Shown here piece after piece: positions 25,702-34,233 of a DNA stretch of 34,276 bases; the first letter of the stretch is position 1; every line of letters starts with the position of its first letter. The notes beneath the pieces are model-generated. The model was not told where the DNA came from. It worked only from the letters and a program-made list of their open reading frames with translations, and ran no database searches. This stretch comes from Streptococcus infantis (GTDB lineage Bacteria > Bacillota > Bacilli > Lactobacillales > Streptococcaceae): NCBI RefSeq assembly GCF_001579645.1, contig NZ_KQ970819.1, positions 187,766 to 222,041 on the forward strand, given 5' to 3'. Made by a program: the position numbers and the translations under genes.

Positions 25702-26112
25702 ATGGAAGCCATTTATCAACGTGATTCGGATCAAGATGGACTGACTGATGCTCAAGAATTGGCGCTAGGAACCAATCCTCTTAGCGCAGATTCTGATGGT
25801 GATGGACGTTCAGATTTAGTGGAAGTAGAAGAAGGAACCAATCCCTTAGAAAAGGATTTACAAGACATAGACCAAACAAGTATAACTGAACCGTCTTCAG
25901 TATTTATGGAAATGAAACAAAAGATTTCAGATATGATGGAGAGTCACTACAAGGAATTTATACAGGCTCTTATTAGTATTGAAACAGGGATTGAAAACGA
26001 ACAAGACCTTGAAGACTTATATACTTACTACATGAGAACAGATTCTGTTTCTCTTTTGTCTAGTGATTTAGAAACCAGTCCTCAAGAGGTTGAAATGGAG
26101 ATAGAGTTGTAG
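25702..26112 (+). CDS. Thrombospondin type 3 repeat-like calcium-binding protein
   Basis: The 136-residue protein is very acidic. Residues 8-50 hold two TSP3/EF-like loops, DSDQDGLTDAQELALGTNP and DSDGDGRSDLVEVEEGTNP, with the DxDxDG pattern that binds Ca2+. The rest is helical and Glu-rich. There is no signal peptide, membrane segment or anchor, which is unusual for a motif normally found outside the cell. The Shine-Dalgarno is AAGGAAG. It is followed by a weak hairpin and then the large helicase gene, and is probably its operon partner. Such proteins recur in streptococcal ICEs; their role is unknown to me. Confidence 0.8.
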   Translation: MEAIYQRDSDQDGLTDAQELALGTNPLSADSDGDGRSDLVEVEEGTNPLEKDLQDIDQTSITEPSSVFMEMKQKISDMMESHYKEFIQALISIETGIENEQDLEDLYTYYMRTDSVSLLSSDLETSPQEVEMEIEL

Positions 26113-26136
26113 GGGAATCATGTGATTCTCCTATTT
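26112..26136 (+). terminator. Weak hairpin between the TSP3 and helicase genes
   Basis: GGGGAATC and GATTCTCC pair around ATGT, followed by TATTTTC. It is short with a poor T run, so likely a partial attenuator or processing site. Confidence 0.4.
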
Positions 26137-26159
26137 TCATATAGATGAAAGGAGCGAGT

Positions 26160-29100
26160 ATGGAAGTAATACAATTATTGGCTATGTTTCGTGGAACAAT
26201 TCCAAAAGATAGGGAGAAAATGGACCTATTTCTTCGTTATCAAGCGCAACATTTTGATGAGAAATGGCAGGATTTGGTAGAGAGTTTTTTGGCTGAAGAG
26301 GGCAAGATAGAAGAGATTCCTCACGTATATTCTTTTGATCAAGATATTGTTTCTTTCCTAGAGGCTAGTTCTGAAAATAATGACCAAGATTTAGAAAGTT
26401 ATACAAGAAATTTTGGACAAGAAGGTCTAAGTAAATTATCTCAATTAAGTAGTTGGGAGAAAAACTTGGTGCTAGAAGTCGCAACCTATAACCTTTCCAC
26501 TCGATTTTACATCCAATCTGAAAAAGAGAAGTTAGAACCATTAAGTGAGCTTGTATTTCATCAGAATCAGGATGTCAATTTAGTCAATGTCTATCGGGTT
26601 GCGAATAATCTATCTGACCGCATTAGTAGAGATATAGAGGAATTTCTTCTAATGGTTGACTCAAAAGAGCTTAAAAAAGAAGTTCTTGAGATTCATTTTG
26701 AAGAAAAAGAGGGAGATGTTCTAGCCTATTTGGGTTCAGAATTGATGGCTACTTTAGATACTGTTACGGATCTTGTCCATCATGAAGAAAACTACCAACA
26801 ACTCCCACTGACACAAAAGCTGAAGATTATTACTCATTTTGATGAAGTAAAGGCTTTAAGAGAAAAGTCTAAGCAAGTAGCGGAAGCGGTCTTACCTTTA
26901 GATAATATTGACCAGGTAGAAGAAAATGTGGAAGTTCATTCCCAATCTAAAGTAGATAAAATTGTAGAAGAAGCTTTGAGGAAATATTCAATCGGTTCAC
27001 AAGTAAGTTATAAAGGTCAAGTATTTCAGTTGGTTTCGATTGAAAATGCCCAGTTAAATGACTTAGTTCGCCTAGAGCTATTCAATGATTCCAACCAGTT
27101 ATTTGAAGAAAATCCTATCTTATACTTGAATAGTTTGGAAGAGATTGAACAAGCCTTATCTCTCGTAGAACTTGAAAAAGAAGATTCAGAGCTTGAGATC
27201 GATTCATCAAGTGAAAGTCAGGAAATAGATTTGTTTTCCTATCTGGAAGAGGAAAAGGATAAGGAAACAAAACCTTTAATTTCAGGCATAGAAGAGTTGG
27301 ATATTCCTGTTCAAGATTTTGTTTTTCCAGATGATTTAGAGGACTTTTATCCTAAGACAAATCGAGAAAAAATTGAAACGAATATCGCCGCAATTGAACT
27401 TGTTAAAAGATTAGAAAAAGAGGGACGACAAGCGAATCCAGAAGAACAAGAACTACTAGCCAAGTATGTCGGCTGGGGTGGTCTTGCCAATGAATTTTTT
27501 GATGAACTCAATCCAAAGTATGAAGCAGAACGTTTAACTCTTAGGAGCTTAGTAAGTAAGTCAGAATACTCCACCATGAAACAAAGTTCCCTCACAGCCT
27601 ATTATACAGACCCAATGATTATTCGCCAGATTTGGCAAAAATTACTGGATGATGGTTTTGAGGGAGGAAGGATACTAGATCCTTCTATGGGGACTGGGAA
27701 CTTCTTTGCGGCTATGCCTAGAAGTATACGAGAGAAATCAGAACTCTATGGAGTTGAATTAGACAGTGTGACAGGCGCAATCGCAAAACAACTTCATCCC
27801 AATACTCATATTGAAGTGCGAGGATTTGAAGAAGTTCCCTATCAAAATAATAGTTTTGATTTAGTCTTAACGAATGTACCATTTGGAAATTTTCGCATTG
27901 CAGATAAAAATTATGATAGACCTTATATGATTCATGACTACTTTGTCAAACACTCACTTGATTTAGTAAGAGACGGAGGACAAGTTTCGATTATCTCATC
28001 TATTGGCACAATGGATAAGCGGACGGATAATGTCTTACAAGAGATTAAATCGAGCACTCATTTTTTAGGGGGAGTTCGTTTGCCGGATACGGCTTTTAAA
28101 AAGATTGCAGGTACTCGAGTGACCACAGACCTCCTCTTCTTTCAAAAGGATCAAGCAAAGAATCTTCATGAGGAGGAGCTTGTCTTTAGTGGCTCTATTC
28201 CCTTTGAGGAGGATAAGCGTGTCTGGATCAATCCTTATTTTGATGGGAAATACAATACACAAGTTTTGGGTGAATATGAGGTACGCAATTTTAATGGAGG
28301 AACTCTCAATGTTAAGGGGGAATCAGAAACATTCACTACTGACATCATGGAAGCATTAGAGAATGTGGAGGCACCTAAACCAATTGACAATTCTTTGAAA
28401 GAACCTGTTTTTATCCAAGAAAAAGTGGATCATTCTATCCCAAGTCGTATTCGTGAGAACTTAGCGCTCTATTCTTTTGGATATGAGGGAAATCAAATTT
28501 ATTACCGAGATACACATGGCATTCGGAAAAGTTCAAAAGTAGACGAAATTAGTTATTATGTAGACGAGAAGGGAGAGTTTAAAGCTTGGGACAGTTCTTT
28601 GTCTGAACATAAAATAGACCGATTCGTGCAACTTCATTTGACTGATGAGGAAGCACTAGATGTTTACAAGTCAGAAGAAGCGAGTAAAAGGGGGAAATAT
28701 AAGGGACTGTTCAAAAAAACTGTCTTTTATGAAAGTCCCTTATCGGATAAGGATATTAGTCGCATTAAGGGAATGGTTGATTTGAGAGAGACCTATCAAT
28801 CCTTAATTGAAATTCAACGTCATCAAGATTATAGTCGGACAGATTTTCAGGTATTACTTAGTAAACTCAATCGTGACTATGACCGCTTTGTAAGTCAATT
28901 TGGATACTTGAATGCCTCAGTCAATCGGAACTTATTTGATAGTGACGATAAGTATTCTTTGCTTGCAAGTTTAGAAGATGAATACATTGATTCTAAAGAT
29001 CAGAAAGTAAAATATAAAAAATCTTTAGCCTTTGAGAAAGCATTGGTTAGGCCGGAGAGAGTGATTGCAAGAGTTTCAACGGCTCTAGATGCCGTAAACT

Positions 29101-32100
29101 CTAGTTTATCGGATGGTAGAGGGGTTGATTTAGACTATATGGTATCAATTTATCCCGAACATAGCCAAGCTGCTATTTTAGATGAGTTAGGTGATCAGGT
29201 TTTAATGGATCCAGAAAGCTATTTAAGAGGAGAAAGAAAATATCTTTCTAAGAACCAGTTTTTATCAGGAGACATTCTCAACAAGATAGAAGTAGTTCAA
29301 CTATTAGTGGAGGAAAACAACCAAGAATGTGACTGGTCCCATGCTTTAGATTTGTTAGAGTCTGTTCGCCCTCCACGGATTCATCTGGCAGATATTGAGT
29401 TTAAAATAGGGTCACGTTGGATTCCTCAATCCGTTTATGGTAAATTTGCCTTTGAATGTTTTACCAATCGTGAATTTGAATTGTCTTCGCCTGATGTTGA
29501 ACAAGTCATTGAAGTGAATCCTGTCGATGGCCAGGTTCATTTAAAGACATCATTTGCTTATCGCTATCCAAGTGCCAAAGACAGTAGTCTTGGAGTTAGT
29601 GGGTCACGTTATGATACAGGAAGAAAGATTTTTGAGAATTTACTTAATTCGAACCAACCGACGATTACCATGACTGTTACGGAAGGAGAAAAGAAAAAGA
29701 CCATCACAGATTTGGAAAAAACCTCTGTTCTAAGAGCAAAAGAGCAGCATTTACAAGAACTCTTTCAAGACTTTGTCTCACGGTATCCAGAAGTCCAACA
29801 AGTCATTGAAGAAAGCTATAATCGTCTTTATAATCGGACGGTTAGTCGAGAGTATGACGGTAGTCATCTAGTCATTGATGGCTTGGCACAAAACATCAGT
29901 CTTCGTCCTCACCAAGAGAATGCCATTCAAAGAATCGTAGAAGAAAAAAGAGCCTTGTTAGCTCATGAGGTAGGTTCAGGAAAGACCTTGACCATGCTTG
30001 GTGCTGGGTTTAAATTAAAGGAGTTGGGGATGGTTCATAAGCCCTTGTATGTGGTGCCTTCTAGTTTGTCTGCTCAATTTGGCCAAGAAATCATGAAATT
30101 TTTCCCTACTAAAAAAGTCTTTGTGACCACTAAGAAAGATTTTGTGAAGGCAAGAAGAAAACAATTTGTTTCTCGTATTATTACAGGAGATTACGATGCC
30201 ATTGTCATTGGGGATTCTCAATTTGAAAAAATCCCTGTCAGTAAGGAAAGACAGATGAACTATATAGAGGATAAACTCAATGAACTACGAGAGATTAAAA
30301 CACATTCTGAAAATAAGTATACTGTTAAAGAAGCAGAGCAATCAATAAGTGGTCTAGAGAAACAATTGGAAGAACTCCAACGCTTTAATCGTGATAGTTT
30401 TATTGATTTTGAGAACTTAGGAATTGATTTTCTCTTTGTGGATGAAGCACATCACTTTAAAAATATTCGTCCAATTACTGGACTTGGAAATGTAGCAGGG
30501 ATTACCAATACAACCTCTAAGAAGAACGTGGATATGGAAATGAAGGTGCGACAGATTCAGGAAGAACATGATTTTAAAAACATTGTCTTTGCGACAGGAA
30601 CACCTGTTTCCAATTCTATTAGTGAGTTGTATACTATGATGAACTACATTCAACCAGACATCTTAAAACGCTATCAAGTTGATTATTTTGACTCTTGGGT
30701 AGGTGCTTTTGGAGAAATTCAAAACTCTATGGAATTAGCTCCTACAGGGGATAAGTACCAACCTAAGAAACGATTTAAAAAATTTGTCAATCTTCCTGAG
30801 TTGATGAAAATCTATAAAGAAACAGCCGACATTCAAACACAAGATATGTTGGATTTACCTGTTCCAGAAGCTCATATTATCCCTATTGAGAGTGAGTTAA
30901 CCGAAAACCAGAAACTCTATCTAGAAGAATTGGTTATGAGGTCAGATGCGGTCAAATGTGGGACGGTTGATCCGAGCCAGGATAACATGTTAAAGATAAC
31001 GGGTGAGGCACGAAAACTAGCAATTGATATGCGTTTATTGGACTCTAGTTATAGTCTAGCAGACAATCATAAACTGCTTCAGGTAGTGGATAATGTTGAA
31101 AGAATTTATCGTGAGGGAATGGAAAATAAGGCTACTCAGATGATTTTTTCAGATATTGGCACACCTAAGAAAAAGGACAATGGCTTTGATGTTTATTCTG
31201 AGATTAAGGCTTTATTAGTTGATAGAGGAATCCCTAGTAAGGAAATTGCCTTTGTACATGATGCCAATAGTGATGAAAAGAAGAATAGCTTGTCTCGAAA
31301 GGTCAATGCAGGAGAAGTGCGTATCTTACTTGCCTCAACTGAAAAAGGAGGAACAGGTTTAAATGTTCAGAGCAAGATGAAAGCAGTTCATCATCTGGAT
31401 GTACCGTGGAGACCAAGTGACATTCAGCAACGCAATGGACGTATTATCCGACAGGGAAATGAAAACAAGGAAGTGGATATTTACCACTACATTACCAAAG
31501 GTTCATTTGATAATTATCTATGGGCAACTCAGGAGAACAAACTTCGTTATATTAAGCAGATTATGACTTCTAAGGAGCCGATTCGTGCTGCAGAAGACAT
31601 TGATGAGCAGACTATGACGGCTTCTGATTTTAAGGCGCTAGCAACAGGTAATCCTTATCTCAAATATAAGATGGAACTAGAGAATGATCTAACTCTATTA
31701 GAAAATCAAAGACGCGCCTTTCAACGCAGCAAGGATCACTATCGTCATACAATCTCTTACTGTGAAGAAAATATGCCCATTCTTGAGAAACGATTAAGCA
31801 AGTATGAAGGCGATATTCAACAGTCTGAAATATCGAAAGACCAGGCATTTTCTATGAGGGTAGGTAAGCAAGCTTTTGATCAACGAGCTGAAGCAGGGGA
31901 ATCCCTACACCGTCTTATTCGTCATAATCAAGCTGACAGCAAAGAATTTCGTACCCTAGCAAGCTATCGAGGATTTGACATTAAAATGCTTAGTCTTCCA
32001 ACAAATCAACCTCTTCCTGAAACCTTCTCTGTTAAGATTGTAGGAGAAAATCAGTATTCTGTCAGTTTAGATTTGTATTCTCCTTTGGGGACAATTCAAA

Positions 32101-32372
32101 GACTTCAGCATACGATTGATCATATTAAGGAGGACCAAGTGAAAACTCAGAACTTATTGGATGAATTAAAGGATAAATGGAATACTGCTAAGGTAGAAAT
32201 TGAGAAAAATTTTCCAAAGGAAGATGATTATCAAACTAAAAAGGCCGAATACGATGTACTCGCGCCATTGATTGAAACAGAAACAGATCTAGATATTATC
32301 GATCAAGCCTTAAGACAATTCCACGAAAAAGGAAAAGAAAAGCAAGAACAACTTTCTTTTGAATTAGATTAA
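26160..32372 (+). CDS. Giant DNA methylase/SNF2-type helicase fusion (DarB-like)
   Basis: I start at ATG 26160, 6 nt after AGGAG, giving 2070 residues; an in-frame ATG at 26145 lies before that Shine-Dalgarno. An acidic N-terminal part (about 1-420) precedes an N6-adenine methylase-like domain with motif I DPSMGTGNFFA (507-517) and motif IV TNVPFG (571-576; the usual form is NPPF). A linker of about 650 residues leads to a superfamily 2 helicase: Walker A GSGKT (1272-1276), DEAH (1428-1431), TGTPVSN, and motifs V/VI EKGGTGLN and QQRNGRIIRQG (from about 1756). A coiled-coil tail ends it. Comparable proteins occur in Tn5252-like ICEs, and phage P1 DarB has this layout and protects incoming DNA from type I restriction. 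Such a role here is inferred. Confidence 0.88.
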   Translation: MEVIQLLAMFRGTIPKDREKMDLFLRYQAQHFDEKWQDLVESFLAEEGKIEEIPHVYSFDQDIVSFLEASSENNDQDLESYTRNFGQEGLSKLSQLSSWEKNLVLEVATYNLSTRFYIQSEKEKLEPLSELVFHQNQDVNLVNVYRVANNLSDRISRDIEEFLLMVDSKELKKEVLEIHFEEKEGDVLAYLGSELMATLDTVTDLVHHEENYQQLPLTQKLKIITHFDEVKALREKSKQVAEAVLPLDNIDQVEENVEVHSQSKVDKIVEEALRKYSIGSQVSYKGQVFQLVSIENAQLNDLVRLELFNDSNQLFEENPILYLNSLEEIEQALSLVELEKEDSELEIDSSSESQEIDLFSYLEEEKDKETKPLISGIEELDIPVQDFVFPDDLEDFYPKTNREKIETNIAAIELVKRLEKEGRQANPEEQELLAKYVGWGGLANEFFDELNPKYEAERLTLRSLVSKSEYSTMKQSSLTAYYTDPMIIRQIWQKLLDDGFEGGRILDPSMGTGNFFAAMPRSIREKSELYGVELDSVTGAIAKQLHPNTHIEVRGFEEVPYQNNSFDLVLTNVPFGNFRIADKNYDRPYMIHDYFVKHSLDLVRDGGQVSIISSIGTMDKRTDNVLQEIKSSTHFLGGVRLPDTAFKKIAGTRVTTDLLFFQKDQAKNLHEEELVFSGSIPFEEDKRVWINPYFDGKYNTQVLGEYEVRNFNGGTLNVKGESETFTTDIMEALENVEAPKPIDNSLKEPVFIQEKVDHSIPSRIRENLALYSFGYEGNQIYYRDTHGIRKSSKVDEISYYVDEKGEFKAWDSSLSEHKIDRFVQLHLTDEEALDVYKSEEASKRGKYKGLFKKTVFYESPLSDKDISRIKGMVDLRETYQSLIEIQRHQDYSRTDFQVLLSKLNRDYDRFVSQFGYLNASVNRNLFDSDDKYSLLASLEDEYIDSKDQKVKYKKSLAFEKALVRPERVIARVSTALDAVNSSLSDGRGVDLDYMVSIYPEHSQAAILDELGDQVLMDPESYLRGERKYLSKNQFLSGDILNKIEVVQLLVEENNQECDWSHALDLLESVRPPRIHLADIEFKIGSRWIPQSVYGKFAFECFTNREFELSSPDVEQVIEVNPVDGQVHLKTSFAYRYPSAKDSSLGVSGSRYDTGRKIFENLLNSNQPTITMTVTEGEKKKTITDLEKTSVLRAKEQHLQELFQDFVSRYPEVQQVIEESYNRLYNRTVSREYDGSHLVIDGLAQNISLRPHQENAIQRIVEEKRALLAHEVGSGKTLTMLGAGFKLKELGMVHKPLYVVPSSLSAQFGQEIMKFFPTKKVFVTTKKDFVKARRKQFVSRIITGDYDAIVIGDSQFEKIPVSKERQMNYIEDKLNELREIKTHSENKYTVKEAEQSISGLEKQLEELQRFNRDSFIDFENLGIDFLFVDEAHHFKNIRPITGLGNVAGITNTTSKKNVDMEMKVRQIQEEHDFKNIVFATGTPVSNSISELYTMMNYIQPDILKRYQVDYFDSWVGAFGEIQNSMELAPTGDKYQPKKRFKKFVNLPELMKIYKETADIQTQDMLDLPVPEAHIIPIESELTENQKLYLEELVMRSDAVKCGTVDPSQDNMLKITGEARKLAIDMRLLDSSYSLADNHKLLQVVDNVERIYREGMENKATQMIFSDIGTPKKKDNGFDVYSEIKALLVDRGIPSKEIAFVHDANSDEKKNSLSRKVNAGEVRILLASTEKGGTGLNVQSKMKAVHHLDVPWRPSDIQQRNGRIIRQGNENKEVDIYHYITKGSFDNYLWATQENKLRYIKQIMTSKEPIRAAEDIDEQTMTASDFKALATGNPYLKYKMELENDLTLLENQRRAFQRSKDHYRHTISYCEENMPILEKRLSKYEGDIQQSEISKDQAFSMRVGKQAFDQRAEAGESLHRLIRHNQADSKEFRTLASYRGFDIKMLSLPTNQPLPETFSVKIVGENQYSVSLDLYSPLGTIQRLQHTIDHIKEDQVKTQNLLDELKDKWNTAKVEIEKNFPKEDDYQTKKAEYDVLAPLIETETDLDIIDQALRQFHEKGKEKQEQLSFELD

Positions 32373-32446
32373 AAAATATATATAAATAGCGGACAAAAAA
32401 AGAAAAGCGCGGTAGAATAAAGATAGAAAGAAACGAGGTAACGATT

Positions 32447-32731
32447 ATGATGGAAGATACCTATTATCAGTTAGAAGAGGCCTTGGTACAGGGATTTCAA
32501 ACGCCTGAAGAATACCAAGCCTACAAGGAGTTAAAGGAACATTATGAGGAAGTGACGGGGGATTACAGTTTTTCTATACAAGAACTCACTAGCCAATTGG
32601 AAATCGCACTTCAGAATCAACGAGATGTGGAGTTTGAAGAACATGAAAAAGAGGATTATTTGGACTTGGTTCAAAAATTAGAAGAGTTTGATTCCTCTCT
32701 TGCCACCCATTATCGTCAGTTGATTGATTAG
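32447..32731 (+). CDS. Small acidic helical protein of unknown function
   Basis: The 94-residue protein is rich in Glu, Gln and Leu, fully helical in appearance (EELTSQLEIALQNQ-like heptads) and likely forms a coiled coil. There is no membrane segment or known motif. GAGGT precedes ATG 32447; ATG 32450 is equally possible. The 74-nt gap after the helicase has a TAGAAT word near 32413 without a good -35. Small DUF596x-type proteins at this place in streptococcal ICEs come to mind, but I cannot assign one. Confidence 0.7.
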   Translation: MMEDTYYQLEEALVQGFQTPEEYQAYKELKEHYEEVTGDYSFSIQELTSQLEIALQNQRDVEFEEHEKEDYLDLVQKLEEFDSSLATHYRQLID

Positions 32732-32744
32732 AAAGGAGAAAGTC

Positions 32745-33041
32745 ATGACTGATTTACTCCTTGTCCCAGTAATTTTTTTAGCAGTAGGAGGAATTCTTAT
32801 TCTTTTATGGAGACTCTTTCTTATTGCCAGTGGACTTTTCCTGATTGGTTTTGTCAGTTTTCTTATTTTCGTGGAGGTCTATGGAATTTATCTGTTCTTT
32901 ACTGAACCTACTTTATACTTTGATGATTTCAGACAACATGGTTTAACTAGTTTTACGGCTGTGTACCTTTTCATCAATCTAATGTTGTTTCTAGGCTTCA
33001 GTTGGCATTTCATAAAGTCCAAAAATAAAGAAAATATGTAA
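32745..33041 (+). CDS. Small membrane protein with three predicted helices
   Basis: I start at ATG 32745 (MTDLLLVPV, 98 residues) because AAAGGAG lies 7 nt before it; the in-frame ATG 32724 overlaps the previous stop and has no Shine-Dalgarno. Hydrophobic helices lie near residues 4-22, 23-48 and 68-88, with a short charged tail KSKNKENM. It is co-transcribed with the preceding gene and closed by the terminator at 33063. Function is unknown; similar proteins are part of Tn5252-type elements. Confidence 0.72.
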   Translation: MTDLLLVPVIFLAVGGILILLWRLFLIASGLFLIGFVSFLIFVEVYGIYLFFTEPTLYFDDFRQHGLTSFTAVYLFINLMLFLGFSWHFIKSKNKENM

Positions 33042-33062
33042 ACTTGTTATCCGGTTAAAAGA

Positions 33063-33096
33063 CTTTATCTGAATCTAAATTCGGATAAGGTTTTTT
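33063..33096 (+). terminator. Terminator of the helicase operon
   Basis: CTTTATCTGAAT and ATTCGGATAAGG form 12 pairs (two G-U) around CTAA, followed by TTTTTT. Confidence 0.88.
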
Positions 33097-33106
33097 ATTT
33101 ATGTGA

Positions 33107-33131
33107 CTGATAGTATTAATATCACTATCAG
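33107..33131. repeat. Inverted repeat downstream of the regulator gene
   Basis: CTGATAGT and ACTATCAG are separated by 9 AT-rich bases. It lies 49 nt past the minus-strand regulator stop. No long T run follows on either strand, so it may be a weak terminator or a protein site. Confidence 0.5.
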
Positions 33132-33179
33132 CCTTACAGGTTATTTAACGTTTCAGAAAAACTATAATGTCAAGATTAA

Positions 33180-34043
33180 CTATACAGTATCTAATTCCTT
33201 CAAATAATTTTCTATCTTCATCAACATTAAAGGATTGTTATAAATCTTACATAACTCTCTTGCTTCTATATAATAATTTTTGACTTGTTCTTTGTCTAGA
33301 AATTTGGCTCCAGCATTTCCTACAAGAATAAGTAGGGGAGCCAGTTGGTAGCTTGTCTGTCTTTGTTTACAGAGTTCAATCGTCTCAAGAGCTTCTTGGA
33401 TAGCTTCGTTATATTTTTCCTTTGACACTAGGTAGTGAGAGTAGTTGTAACGAACTCTGATGTAGCCAAATAAAAACTCTTGATGCTCAAAATTTTTTGT
33501 CTGATATAACTCCATTAAATGAGAGTAGTTTGCCTCATATTCTTGTTCACGACCCACTAAGGAATAGAAATTAGATAGAGTATTCAATGCCTTTAAATAA
33601 ATCAGAGTATTTGAGGAGACTTTTAATAATATATTTTCCAATGAAGAAATAGCCTCACACTTACTGTCATATTGATAGAAGTCAATAATAGCTTTAATCC
33701 ATTCAAGGTAAGTTCGGTCTTCTAGTGTTAGAAAAGTACTTCGTTCAATCTCTATTCTATAAATATATTCCAAATCTTCATAATTTCTGTCATCTAATAG
33801 TCGAGCAGATAATTGCTTGAAATTAGAGAGGTTAGATTTAATTTCAATTTGTTCATTAAAAAAATAATCTAATGGTACTTCAAGTCGTTGTGAGAGTTTG
33901 AACAAAAGGTCTGCGGAGGGAATGAAATGCCCTCTCTCAATTTTACTAATCTGGCTTTGTTCACAAATTCCTTCTGCAAGAGTTTGTTGGGAGAGTCCTA
34001 GCTCTTTTCTTTTTAATCTGAATTTCTCTGCGAGTGTATTCAT
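33180..34043 (-). CDS. PlcR/TprA-like peptide-sensing transcription regulator
   Basis: The protein is 287 residues. Residues 5-60 form an XRE-type helix-turn-helix (FRLKRKELGLSQQTLAEGI, then QISKIERGHFIPS). The rest (about 70-285) consists of paired helices like TPR repeats, for example YIRVRYNYSHYLVSKEKYNEA. Length and layout match PlcR and pneumococcal TprA of the RRNPP group, which bind short imported peptides. Rgg proteins have a similar build, but the early ICEQSQISKIE sequence is closer to PlcR (ICHQSEVSRIE). AGGAAGG lies 14 nt before the ATG, a rather long gap. A divergent gene with its own promoter starts 190 nt away, where TprA-type regulators usually have their peptide or target gene. 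Confidence 0.85.
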   Translation of the reverse strand: MNTLAEKFRLKRKELGLSQQTLAEGICEQSQISKIERGHFIPSADLLFKLSQRLEVPLDYFFNEQIEIKSNLSNFKQLSARLLDDRNYEDLEYIYRIEIERSTFLTLEDRTYLEWIKAIIDFYQYDSKCEAISSLENILLKVSSNTLIYLKALNTLSNFYSLVGREQEYEANYSHLMELYQTKNFEHQEFLFGYIRVRYNYSHYLVSKEKYNEAIQEALETIELCKQRQTSYQLAPLLILVGNAGAKFLDKEQVKNYYIEARELCKIYNNPLMLMKIENYLKELDTV

Positions 34044-34077
34044 TAAAGATAATAAACCTTCCTATTTGCTTAATTTC

Positions 34078-34106
34078 ATTATAAAATTTTTAGTTCAAAA
34101 TAGCAA
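34078..34106 (-). promoter_or_regulatory. Promoter of the regulator gene
   Basis: On the minus strand TTGCTA (34106-34101) and TATAAT (34083-34078) are 17 bp apart. The -35 is inside the first copy of the 15-bp box, consistent with autoregulation. Confidence 0.7.
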
Positions 34107-34163
34107 GTTAAAAGAATAAATAATTCTTTATAGTAATAAAAAAAAAAAAGTTCAAAAATGCAA
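34092..34163 (+). promoter_or_regulatory. Repeated 15-bp box, candidate operator pair
   Basis: AGTTCAAAATAGCAA (34092-34106) and AGTTCAAAAATGCAA (34149-34163) match at 13 of 15 bases in the same orientation, 57 bp apart. The first covers the regulator's -35. The second ends 9 bp before the -35 of the divergent gene. Confidence 0.6.
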
Positions 34164-34172
34164 TAAAAATAA

Positions 34173-34201
34173 TTGACTGAATAAACTACATATGTTAGAA
34201 T
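34173..34201 (+). promoter_or_regulatory. Promoter of the divergent gene at the window end
   Basis: TTGACT (34173-34178) and TAGAAT (34196-34201) are 17 bp apart, with an extended TG at 34193-34194. This is a strong sigma-A type promoter 33 nt before the ATG at 34234. Confidence 0.8.
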
Positions 34202-34233
34202 AAAAACAAGGAAAAAGAAAGGGGTTTCATTGC

